A program made the position numbers and the translations under genes. Under the pieces are notes generated by a model. That model searched no databases. It saw nothing but the letters and a program-made list of their open reading frames with translations, and had not been told where the DNA came from. DNA of 64,000 nt, taken from the NCBI GenBank assembly GCA_021292105.1, contig CM037861.1, positions 49,304,634 to 49,368,633 of the forward strand, in the 5' to 3' direction. The stretch is from Anadara kagoshimensis. Taxonomy: Eukaryota; Mollusca; Bivalvia; Arcoida; Arcidae. Shown one piece after another: positions 1-9,545 of the stretch. Every line of letters begins with the position of its first letter. The stretch's first letter is position 1.

Positions 1-157
1 CAACCACTGAGGATAAATCTGCCATATATCATTTTACACATTTTATCATTCAAAATACAATTTTTAAATGAATTGAATGGTACAATTAAAAACAAATGAT
101 ACATGATAAAACTACCGATTTCTGGAAGGCAATGTAAAACTGCAATAACAAAATAGT

Positions 158-358
158 AATAGGGTTCGCCAGAGTACCAAGTGATACCCCATATCGATTC
201 TGCGAAACAATCATTTCCATTGAAGATGGAATCTCTTCAGTTAACATTTTCTCGTAAAAATGGCGTCATGCCGGAATTTTTCGACGTAAACGTTTTCCAA
301 AACGTTCCGCACAAACGTAAGGGGGTATGGATCACACGGTACGCTGGCGAACTCCAAT
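158..358. mobile_element. MITE, family A, copy 1 (195 bp, 3-bp TSD)
   Basis: Non-autonomous DNA transposon at 161-355. The ends are imperfect terminal inverted repeats about 33 bp long: AGGGTTCGCCAGAGTACC at the left and GGTACGCTGGCGAACTCC at the right, each continuing inward to a GATACCCC/GGGGTAT block. The bases AAT flank both ends (158-160 and 356-358) and look like a 3-bp target-site duplication. A second copy lies inverted at 50827-51006, with closely similar interior sequence (for example the CGTAAACGTTTTCCAAAA block). The 66-codon open frame at 181-381 is just the element read through and is not a gene. A 3-bp duplication would suit PIF/Harbinger-type elements, but AAT is not their usual TWA, so the superfamily is open. 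Confidence 0.75.
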
Positions 359-1011
359 GTGATTTCGGCGAGTTCTTATAAGCCCTAACCGTTGTCAATT
401 GCATGTCAATCAATTGTATTTTAATCTATGTAACAATTTATCATGTGTTTTAAATCATCAAACCCTGTTATAATTTGTCTGGTATTTTGGTACATGTTTG
501 ATTTTTTTTAAAAAACATTTTAATGATGGATTGGCAATACACATGTATAAAACCTACGAATACACGGAAGTACATGCTGATCACGAAATAATTGATACAC
601 TGGTACTAGATCATAAGAGTTTTTGTACCAAATAACCCGCAAGTCAGACCATACATCAATCAGGAACCAGAGTGACGTGTTGTTTACTTACAGAACAGGT
701 GTTTGTCATTATGATCATAGATGACCACCGGTCACTAAACATAGATATATATTTATCATCAAATTCCGATAAATACCTTTTACCTGTATGTTGATGACAT
801 GTTAATGTTTGTATTTATTGTATATATTAATTATATTTTGCTTCGGTTATATTGGTAATAAATATTTATCACACATCAATGTTACTCAGAGGTGTCCCAA
901 GTTAATCATCAATAACAAATTAAGATGATCAGGTTTTTTTTTACAGACAAGTCATTGCGGTCACAATCGAGACGCACAGAAATACCATATTTGTATTTTC
1001 GAATATAGATT
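359..1011. other. No gene seen; AT-rich spacer
   Basis: Low-complexity AT-rich sequence. I see no open frame above about 60 codons, no RNA gene and no clear repeat. Confidence 0.5.
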
Positions 1012-1112
1012 TTGCCATATATCATTCATTCAAAAAATATCATATAATACATTTGTCATATACCATTTTTTAAAATGTATTTTACGATTAATTTTAAAAA
1101 AGGTATATGACA
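1012..1112. repeat. 59-bp palindromic hairpin element, copy A, with a decayed half-copy before it
   Basis: The main copy runs 1054-1112, opening TGTCATATACCATTTTTTAA and closing AAAAAAGGTATATGACA, with a short AT loop between. It is an imperfect member of the family whose cleanest copy is at 17213-17271. A shorter, decayed relative (CCATATATCATTCATTCAAA and on) occupies about 1012-1050. No coding potential. Confidence 0.8.
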
Positions 1113-1307
1113 CATTCAAAATCGGTAAATTGGTATATAAAATTCCTTTTGCTGTCCTGATCTTTTATTGGTCTTGTAACAAGAACGGTATTGCTTTGGC
1201 TATAATACAGAAAAACATATTATGAAGCTTAAACGTTCTTTTTCATTTTAATAAAACTATTGTCTCCTTGGTTTTCAAAACAAAATACTCAGTACTATTA
1301 CTAATAG

Positions 1308-1453
1308 TGTCATGTGCCATTTTTTTTAAATCTAATTATAAAATACATTAAAAATACCATTTTTTGAATGTACTTTATGATTAAATTCAAAAAGTTATCA
1401 TATACCATTTTTTAATGTATTTTTTGGTTAAATTAAAAAAGCGGTATATGACA
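1308..1453. repeat. Compound array of palindromic hairpin elements (copy B)
   Basis: At least three overlapping part-copies of the 59-bp hairpin element: one starts TGTCATGTGCCATTTT at 1308, one has TACCATTTTTTGAATG at about 1355, and one ends GCGGTATATGACA at 1453. The array is flanked by CTAAT on both sides (1301-1305 and 1454-1458), which may be a target-site duplication. The first unit carries GTGCCA, intermediate between the ATACCA and GTGCTA subfamilies. Confidence 0.75.
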
Positions 1454-2254
1454 CTAATGACATGTCATTAAACATGACAATGTGTTCTGATGAGTTCTGT
1501 CATTTGTTGTTGTTCTTTTATGTTATATGACAATGCTTTTGCTCGACCCGACTATCTGACTGTAAGTTGCGTATTCCTTACTTCATGGAGCTAATAAGAT
1601 ATTAATATATTAAAATATTGGAATTAACCAATCTGCAGCTGAAAAAACATATACCTGACAAAACCCAATGTTACCGGTAATACATGCAAGGACACGAAGC
1701 AACAAACCAACTTTTAACAATACATTCTGAGACTACTGATTATACAACTTATACCTTTGATAGAGGAGCTGCAGGTAAAATAGTATTCAGTGACGTTGTT
1801 GAAGTACTTTTGGATAGTCCATAACAATGTGCTCAGTAGTGATATCGGAAGCAACACTATTGAAAACAATGTAGCAACATTAATCTAAACATTGGCCATT
1901 GTTGTTATCAACATTGCCCATTGTGTTAAGCTGGTAATAGCAACTTCGTTGCAGTTGCTGAAACTAAATCGGAATCACTTTGAATAATCAAATTTAAAAC
2001 AAATTAAAAGAAAGTGTTTATCTAAAGATATGCACTTCAGAAATTACATATATTTTTGTATCATGGAAACACTCGTTTATGGCTGACAGGTTGGTTTTTA
2101 TGTGTTTCATTTAATTTTGTTTGCATTTATTGTTTATCAGAAGATCTACCTGTCAATCAAAACGATCTAACAACCAGCCACAATTAAACATTTATGGTAC
2201 AAAAACCAAGATTGATGACAACAGACTTCTCCTTCAAATATATCGTAAAAGCTG
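1454..2254. other. No gene seen
   Basis: AT-rich spacer with no supported feature. A short open frame on the minus strand from about 2421 has no recognisable domain. Confidence 0.45.
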
Positions 2255-2291
2255 ATGTATCGTCTGCTTGAGAAAGTTTGAGGTAAATGAC
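2255..2291 (-). repeat. 37-bp segment repeated inverted at 4239-4275
   Basis: The reverse complement of 2255-2291 is identical over 37 bases to 4239-4275 (starting GTCATTTACCTCAAAC). The two lie about 2 kb apart and bracket the two oppositely oriented hammerhead repeats. A few further bases match imperfectly on each side. Confidence 0.85.
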
Positions 2292-2861
2292 ATTTATCCC
2301 CTGATTGGTACTGATTGTTTTTTCTCGAAAATTTAATAAAAAAGATAAAAATGTTTATAAACAATTTGATTGATCTGAATAAATACGTCTTTTCTGATTG
2401 GTCAAAAATTTCCGGAAACAAAATTTAATTAAAATAAACCGAAGGTGTTTTGGGATCGTTCGTGTACTTTTTCTTATAAAACACTCAAATGGTAAAAACA
2501 AAATTTATTAAAAAAGTATTTTTATTTTTGGGATAGTTTTCTTACATCATTAATAAAACTCAAATAGTTTCAGATTGATGAAAATTCTAGTAATTGTTAT
2601 CTTTTTGTTTGTCATGTTTTGTTTTGTTCCTGTTATAAATGTTGTCGTTAATTAACATGCGACAAATCTATCACTCGATGGCAAAGATGATTGGGTTGAT
2701 TAGTACTGAACAATATTTTGTTCTTAAATCCAGTCTTGTGAAAAGTACGGAGTTTTATGTTCATCGTTTTCATTTCCTTGTTTTGTTTGCCTGTTTCTCT
2801 TCTTAATTTTATCTGTTTATTGTCTCTAATTGCAGTAGCTTTTGGTAAATAAATTACATAT

Positions 2862-3090
2862 ACTACCAGTTTTAATTTTACAACACAAGACGGCCATTTC
2901 GGAATATAATTCCTCATCAGTAGTGCTTGGACCGAAATTGTGAAACCAATTATTTTCAAGATGTTCGAGGATACCCAAAGGATCAAAATATATTTTACCA
3001 AATTAAGCTAAGGAAATGCTTTGGGTAAGGGAGTAAACCTTAGTTTAAGAATAATTTAAGATTTTAAATAACAACAACTTTAAAATAAAC
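2862..3090 (-). mobile_element. Hammerhead-ribozyme repeat (retrozyme/PLE-like), copy 1
   Basis: Dispersed repeat of at least about 230 bp, closely related to 35565-35800 and to the reverse complement of 46880-47095. On the minus strand it reads: AACTAAGG block, CCTTAGC block, CAAAATATATTTT-type AT stretch, CACAATTT..GGTCC, then the hammerhead motif, then TAAAATTAAAACTGGTA. The ribozyme therefore sits near the 3' end of the element's sense strand. No reverse transcriptase is encoded here. It may be a retrozyme (a non-autonomous ribozyme-bearing retroelement) or a fragment of a Penelope-like element end. Confidence 0.7.
2882..2927 (-). ncRNA. Type I hammerhead ribozyme, core intact
   Basis: Read on the minus strand: stem I strand AGCACTA, core box CTGATGA, stem II GGAAT-TAT-ATTCC (5 bp, 3-nt loop), core box GAAA, a very short stem III with TGGCC, then the cleavage triplet GTC (plus-strand 2889-2891) and the second stem I strand. 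All conserved catalytic positions are present. Stem I has one mismatch and one G-U pair here, and the second stem III pair is a wobble, so activity may be lower than for the copy at 4098-4143. Minimal hammerheads with a 2-3 bp stem III are typical of Penelope-like elements and retrozymes. Confidence 0.75.
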
Positions 3091-4090
3091 AATTTTTGCT
3101 GTTCCCACTCATTTCGTTTTTGTTGATATATATAAGCAATCACCAATTTAGTACAAGATGACATTTCAACTTTTAACCTACGAAAGATTACAGAGGGTTG
3201 CTACGTGCATTGTCAAGCAGTACCAACAGCTAGAGTGTCTAACTTTTGAGTTACTGTGTCTTCGGTGCCACTGTGGCTATAGATATACCAATACCACACT
3301 ATTTATCACAATAAATTCAAAGAATAAAACTATTAGATGCCAATTTTGATATGTTAACAATAGAAAATTAAAAAATATCTTTTTTAAACAAAAATTAAAC
3401 TCCCTCATTTTAAAACAAATAAAACCTATTATGATAAAGGATATATTGTGTGAATTAATAAGCCTTAAGCTTAGAAAACATTAAACTACTTAAGTTCTAA
3501 CCGATTATCTCGGAATTAGGGAGACAATTCGTCTTTGAAGAAGCATATATCACTTTAAATTAATTAAAAAACTTAATTTCAGCTGAAGAAAGTTCAAAAC
3601 AATTCATATTAATTTGAAAATGTTTCTACACTTATTTTAGGTGCGTTTAAAGTCACAAAAATATCATAGATTATTTCACAAAAGGCATCATGATTTTGAT
3701 ATATCACGGCGGATTTTAATTCATTAAGGAATAAATCATGTTCATTTATTACAAATGTATTTGATCTTAGATACTTGTATGGTATAATGATATTTTTAAT
3801 CTATCCGGGAGGTACACAATTCATGTTATTACCGGGATATTATCATATACGTTATGTTATGTCATCATGACAATTACAAATCCAAGATGAACGACATTGT
3901 TTTTACAGTTTGCAATAACAAAACACAAACAAAATCATTTATGAAACAAAACAAAAACAAGTTGCATAAAATAATTAAGAAATAAATAATCAGGAATGAA
4001 ACAAACAAATCAAGGAAAAAATGAAATAATTATAAAATAAATAAAATACAAGTATTTATATAAATAATTTTAAACTACAATCAAATATTT
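3091..4090. other. No gene seen; very AT-rich
   Basis: Very AT-rich spacer with A-rich runs around 3900-4080. A 63-codon open frame at 3158-3349 has no recognisable domain. Nothing else supported. Confidence 0.45.
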
Positions 4091-4160
4091 TGGCCCAAGC
4101 ACTACTGATGAGGAATTATATTCCGAAACGGCTGTCTAGTGCTGTAAAATTAAAACTGGT
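4091..4160 (+). mobile_element. Hammerhead-ribozyme repeat, copy 2 (5'-truncated)
   Basis: Carries the 3' part of the same repeat, from TTGGCCCAAGC through the ribozyme to AATTAAAACTGGTA. The body seen upstream in the other copies (the GGTCC..CCTTAGC part) is absent, so the copy looks truncated at its 5' side, as is common for elements mobilised by reverse transcription. Confidence 0.7.
4098..4143 (+). ncRNA. Type I hammerhead ribozyme, best-preserved copy
   Basis: Direct reading on the plus strand: stem I AGCACTA (4098-4104), CTGATGA (4105-4111), stem II GGAAT-TAT-ATTCC (4112-4124), GAAA (4125-4128), short stem III/loop CGGCT (4129-4133), GTC (4134-4136), then TAGTGCT (4137-4143), which pairs with the first stem I strand over all 7 bases. 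The predicted self-cleavage site is after C4136. Every invariant hammerhead core base is present. The closed stems are I and II, while stem III has only 2-3 pairs. Established knowledge: such minimal motifs are often weak as monomers and act better as dimers. Confidence 0.85.
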
Positions 4161-4212
4161 AAAATATGTAAAATAAATACCTTTGAGGTATATTGAGGTT
4201 ACTGATGATATA

Positions 4213-4305
4213 TTCCAGAATTTGGATGGGCATTAAACGTCATTTACCTCAAACTTTCTCAAGCAGACGATACATTAGTTTCCAGAATTTGGATGGGCAT
4301 TAAAC
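4213..4305 (+). repeat. 26-bp direct repeats flanking a transplanted 37-bp segment
   Basis: The 26 bases at 4213-4238 (TTCCAGAATTTGGATGGGCA and on) recur exactly at 4280-4305. Between them is 4239-4275, an exact reverse-complement copy of 2255-2291. This looks like a templated insertion with local duplication (template switching), not a standard transposon. Confidence 0.85.
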
Positions 4306-5780
4306 CTAAATAACAAAAACTGTATCAGTTAAATTTCCCTCCAAATTTCTCTGAATTTATTCCATGGTTCCAACATTCTTTGTCTTGTTTTTGTTTGGTT
4401 GTTTCACCATAGGCTTGTATTGTGTTGTGTTCTTGGCTGTATTGGCTATTGCCAATTATATGTTGTTCAGTTGCTTTCTTTTTTCTGATATAAAAACAAT
4501 GTTCATGTTATAAACTCTTGATATGGTGAATATGAGCTCTCAGTGCCATACAAGTTTGAGTTACGTATGATAACTACTATAGGTTTTTTTATAAGTTATG
4601 CCTTTTATCAATGACGGAGTAAGGTAATTTGGAACAGGTAATTGACAACAGCAAAGGCATTCAAAAACACGAAAATCTTTGCAATACAATTACATATATC
4701 ATAATAAGTTGTCATGAATACAAAATCGTTTGTGTATCATAAAGGCGTGCATTGCCTTGCATAAATAAATATGGCGCAATGTAAATGTTGGCATGTTCAT
4801 TACACAAGTCATTATGAAAAAAGTGTTATATGTTTAATTTGGTAGCACTTTTACTAGTTTATGCACTATTCCAGCTGTTGCATAACAATATCTATATATA
4901 CACAACTATATAGTTTACAATTATATGCAATATTAAAATTGTGAGATATAGTGTGCGTATTTACAGATTGTTTTGGAAATTTGAATATTGGTATTAGTCA
5001 TTTCAGTATCTCATTGATAATTATTACACGATATAATCTTTCCGGCAAAACTTGCTGAGATTTTAATTTTGTTTGAGTATATTTTAGATGAGTTTTATAG
5101 TTATTGTGCTATTTCGCTGTGTAATATACATTATCATACGTACTTTTGTCTTTGATTGAAATATACATGCTGTCAATCAAATAAATTACATGTATATTTC
5201 TTGCTGTTTTTAAATTATCTTTTACATAATCACAGAGGAGTTACTACTAATGCGCAAATCTTCAAAGACTATTTATCTTTTAAATTCTACGGTTACTTAC
5301 CTAGAGTAAATCATATAAACTTATAATCTGAAGTTACTCATAGAAAGTAATTGACCCTAAAACATATAGCATTGAACTACTGCATTTAGGGAATTTTCCT
5401 TTGTATAGATAATTGAGGTATATAATTCTTTAATAAAGTGCACATACCCACACACACATACATATTTGAAAAGTATATTTACGTCTGTGGTTACTGAAAC
5501 ATGGTATAATTTCATCATTAGAATTAGAGAAACCTTAGGGCTTGATTTCAGAAATCCCATGACAAATATATTCAAATACAAAGGACAAGCAACAAAATAA
5601 GCATTTTTCAAAGCACATTGGTTAAACGTTTCACAAAGATGAAAAGGTACAAGTAATGTGTCCTGAAATGATAGCTACACGTACATTTGAACTTTATGTA
5701 CTCACAAGCACTGACCATATATAAACAGGTGAACTACCTTAGCCACACTACCACCATGCCCTATATTACACATTATACCA
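4306..5780. other. No gene seen
   Basis: AT-rich spacer. A short CA-rich run lies near 5449. The 84-codon minus-strand frame at 5357-5611 has no recognisable domain. Confidence 0.45.
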
Positions 5781-5885
5781 AGTTCAATTTTACAGCACTA
5801 GACGGCCGTTTGGCCGTGATTGGACCAAAATTGTGAAGCAATTGTTTTAAGATGTTGTATGATACCCAAAAGGACCAAAAAAATA
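5781..5885 (-). mobile_element. Hammerhead repeat, copy 3, catalytic core deleted
   Basis: Contains CAATTTTACAGCACTAGACGG, then GACCAAAATTGTGAAGC and ACCCAAAAGGACCAAAA, in the order of the other copies. The block that would encode stem II and CTGATGA is missing, so the ribozyme cannot fold here. Confidence 0.65.
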
Positions 5886-7090
5886 TATGCAACTCTTTTG
5901 GAATAATATGCTAGTACATTTATTCAAAAACAGCACCGAAATTTAAACGTATTCAATTGAACAATTTGCGTTTGTAAATGGCTGTTTTGTGATTTGTTTT
6001 GGCAGTTAAAATGCATTTTTGCCATGAAATGAAAGAGGAATAAGGTTCCGAAAAATGAGCCTAGCTTTCACCCAAAAAGAACGAATATATAGTTTATAAG
6101 AGTGTAGAATTGAGATTATATTAATATCCATTTGCAATATAAAAACAAAGACAAGTTAATAATATAAATAAGTATTCTCTGCTGTTACGTTGCTATATTT
6201 GTGTTGAAATATAATTGAGCTTTATATTTTAAAATTTAATTTGACATAAAACGTTTATTGTTTTTTTACATTAGTAAAATAGTTTGTTATCCAAATTATC
6301 AGCCATGCTGGTAAATGATGTGTCACGTCATTATTACGACGTGTAATTCAAGAATTTAAAACTCTAAAATTAAACATTTTGACAAGTGACGAGCGTATAG
6401 AACAAGATAAAGCCACGAACTAGGGGACTCAATCGTTATGTTTTAAGGTCAAAGGCCAGTCATATATCTCGTTGTTAAAGAGATTCCTTTTGTTTCTGAA
6501 TTGGTATATCTCGTCAAACTATTCCTTTGATGTATACAAAATCAAACTTAATGAATAGAAATCTTATCAGTCCTGTTTTGAAAATCACCCAACTTGTAAA
6601 GTCATAAATCAACTTCTTCAACAGAAATGTTTAAAAGAAAAATAAGATATTTCACAAATAGGGGTGCTGTATAACATGTATGTGTCCAAGATTAAAAATA
6701 TATAGATGAGGTTTTCTGATTTATCAGGCTTCGTCTGAAATAGCTCATAAATTTAGCTGTAAAGTGACATAGTTAGAGTCATGTGTGATATTGTCAATGA
6801 GACCTACTTATCAATTAGATTTACGATCACGGGACAAAAGGTGGGCAGTTTTGACTGTCTGAGCCGGATAACGTAGATTTAAGTTTTGATACCAATGCTA
6901 GCTCATTAAAACATTCAAAAGGATTAATGGTTTACAATATTAGCTTACAATATACGAGTTTTAATAGTCCACTTGAACCTTGGAGAATAAACAAATTATT
7001 AACTGTATTTCTTCTGTGTTGCTCTGTTACCAAGTTTCCGTATTGCATGACAGTTGATATGTTAACTGTTATGCTTCATAGTTTATGTCT
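5886..7090. other. No gene seen
   Basis: AT-rich spacer, no supported feature on either strand. Confidence 0.45.
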
Positions 7091-7220
7091 AAAATTTTGA
7101 AATTGCAGCACTAGATGATCGTTTTAGAATAACATTCCTCATTAGTAGTGCTCGCACCAAAATTGTGGAAATCCAAATATTTTAATGATGTTGCCGAGAT
7201 GTATTTTACCAAAGCACCCA
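7091..7220 (-). mobile_element. Hammerhead repeat, copy 4, decayed
   Basis: The ribozyme region is 7107-7152 on the minus strand. Stem I strands (AGCACTA/TAGTGCT) and stem II are still recognisable, but the core reads CTAATGA, the GAAA box has lost its G, and the cleavage triplet is ATC. ATC can still cleave in principle, but the core changes should inactivate it. Part of the repeat body follows to about 7220. Confidence 0.65.
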
Positions 7221-9435
7221 AAACAATACCACAGCTTTGTTTTTACAAAAAAAAAATAAATAAATAATATTAATAAAAGTAACAATTCTAAAGATACCCA
7301 TAAAGAAATATATATTTAGTTTAAGTTTGATTATGTTTTCGTGATTATATTTTAATAATATCTTCAAATGTTAATGTTATAACACGGCTATAATATAAGA
7401 TTTGATAACAACGTATGAAACTTGTACATTTCAATGAATCTCAATTTATGTTTTCCGTCAAAAACCATATTATATATGTCCAATTTTCTGACTAGTTTTA
7501 TCAGACTGCTGCAATGTTTACGAGCGATATACAGCGATTTCCATGTTATCTTGACATGTTAGAGGGATGTAACCAGGCAGTTTTAGATACTGGGTACAAC
7601 TCTGTCAGCAAACACCGATAATTCAGGCTCTAATTTGTTAAAAACGCCATGATTTATTGGAATTTCTTGACAGTATCAAGACTGTCTGTCGTACAGACGA
7701 TGAGTGAATGTTACATGTCCAATTCCCGCCTTTAGGGTTTAAAGCACAGGAACAGCTTGATCACTCGTTAACCCAAATGTTTTAATTGTATTGTGCAAGG
7801 AAAATGGCGGTTAAAAATCATTAAATTAACGATTTACGGTAAAATAAAATTACCAAATTCTTTTAAAACATAGAAATTGTTTTAAATTAGAATTTCTAAA
7901 TTAATAAATCCGAACGTAGATTATTGGAAATGTTCATCCTTTGATTATTCAAAATGGCGCTGGTATTTCTGAAGAAATAAGCTAGACGACTCTACGACAC
8001 TAGCTTTGTAACATATACAGAATTTAAAAGATGAATTTGGTTTCGGATAAAATATGCTATGTTAATATTCTTAGTAGCAGATATCGCCATTAACTACTAA
8101 ATTTTGAGAAATTCTTTCAAAATGTTAATTATTTCTATTTTAGCGAATTTTGTTAAAACACACTTTAAAAAGGACTTTATTTTCAGGAATTTTTTAGATT
8201 TGGCTACTAATAATTTTAATACTGTGCCAACCCAGAATATGTTTTGTTCTTCCATTGTTTATTGTCTAAAAATGTTTCGACATGTTGAATATAGGTGAAG
8301 TAATGTGTAGTTTATGATAATGATAATCATGAAAGTCATCTGTGGTGTGTTTTTAATGTAAAGAACTGTTATGTAATGAGAAACAACATCAGACGGTACA
8401 TCTACAGATTTGCTGATGTTATTATTAAATTTCAGAGTGTAAAAACAACATGTTATAAACTTCATGTAACATTTTGGTTCAAGTTAAAATTATGTCATTG
8501 TTGGAGGCGTCAGAAAAGCTATCATTTAAAAACTGTTCATAAATTTCATTTTTTCAGATCGTCTGCCACAAACAAGCAGACGTTAAATCTTGCTGCCTGC
8601 ACGTGATGGCAGACGATACAATATATCATCTCGGCAGTTGTTCCTGTTAATTGATGTGATGTATGATAGGTATGATGAAAGCAGTCAGGCGCACTTGTGA
8701 CAAAACAACCACACTTAATCATCTTAGTACTATGCAAGATATTCTCCTTTGCCCCAAGTTTGACAAGCTTCCGATAACACCATGTTTTATCCTTCAACTT
8801 TTATCAGTGGTGTAAGAGGTGTTCCTAAGAAAAATTTATATATCAGAGGAATACAGATATAACATGCATAAATCTTCCGATACTTTACAGTCATTATGTT
8901 GTTTGAAATCTTTTCATTATCACTTCATATTTTTGTCGTCTAATTGCTGCACTAAGCGCCAACTAAAGAATGTTATTTATTTATCCTATCTCAGATTTCG
9001 TGGGGGTGAAAAGTAATTAATTGGTTTTCCTGTCATGTCCAAGAAAAATTCATAACAAATGTTGTAAAATGTGCATATTGCTATAATGTAATAAATCGCT
9101 TTTGAATTTTCTGAATAAAATATTCAAAAATTATAATATAAAAGTCGTCATATTTTATCTTTTTGAATGAAAATGAAAACAGTTGTAATATGACAGATGC
9201 ACAAAGACACCAAAAACAATTGTTTTACGAGTTGATAGATGAAAACCAGATATACTGCAATGTGTTTAAACTACAACATTGTTGACGACCAAAAGAGTTT
9301 CCGGTAGTTTTTCAGAGCATGTATTGACCTCTATATAATTGGTCATTTACAGAGAAACAAACACTTGAAACGTGGTATGTTTTTCTTGCTTCGTTCATTT
9401 CACCTGCTATTTTTTGATTTTTTGTGTAAATCAAC
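7221..9435. other. No gene seen
   Basis: Spacer. Short open frames cluster at 8104-9016 on both strands (64-83 codons), but none has a domain, a signal peptide I would trust, or a coding-like partner. Confidence 0.45.
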
Positions 9436-9545
9436 AACAAACATGCTAATCCATGTCCAAACACAATCCTGGATCAAAAGTAAAACTTTGAAACTGACAA
9501 CTTAGGCTAAACACATGAAGTTCCACAAGGGAAGTGAGCAAAAGT
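9436..9545 (+). repeat. Dispersed repeat R2, copy 1 (partial)
   Basis: Matches the R2 order: CCATGTCCAAACACAATCC, AAAGTAAAACTTTGAAACTG, then TTCCAC and GGAAGTGAG. About ten copies occur in this window in both orientations. R2 has no evident coding capacity. Its class is unknown to me. Confidence 0.6.
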
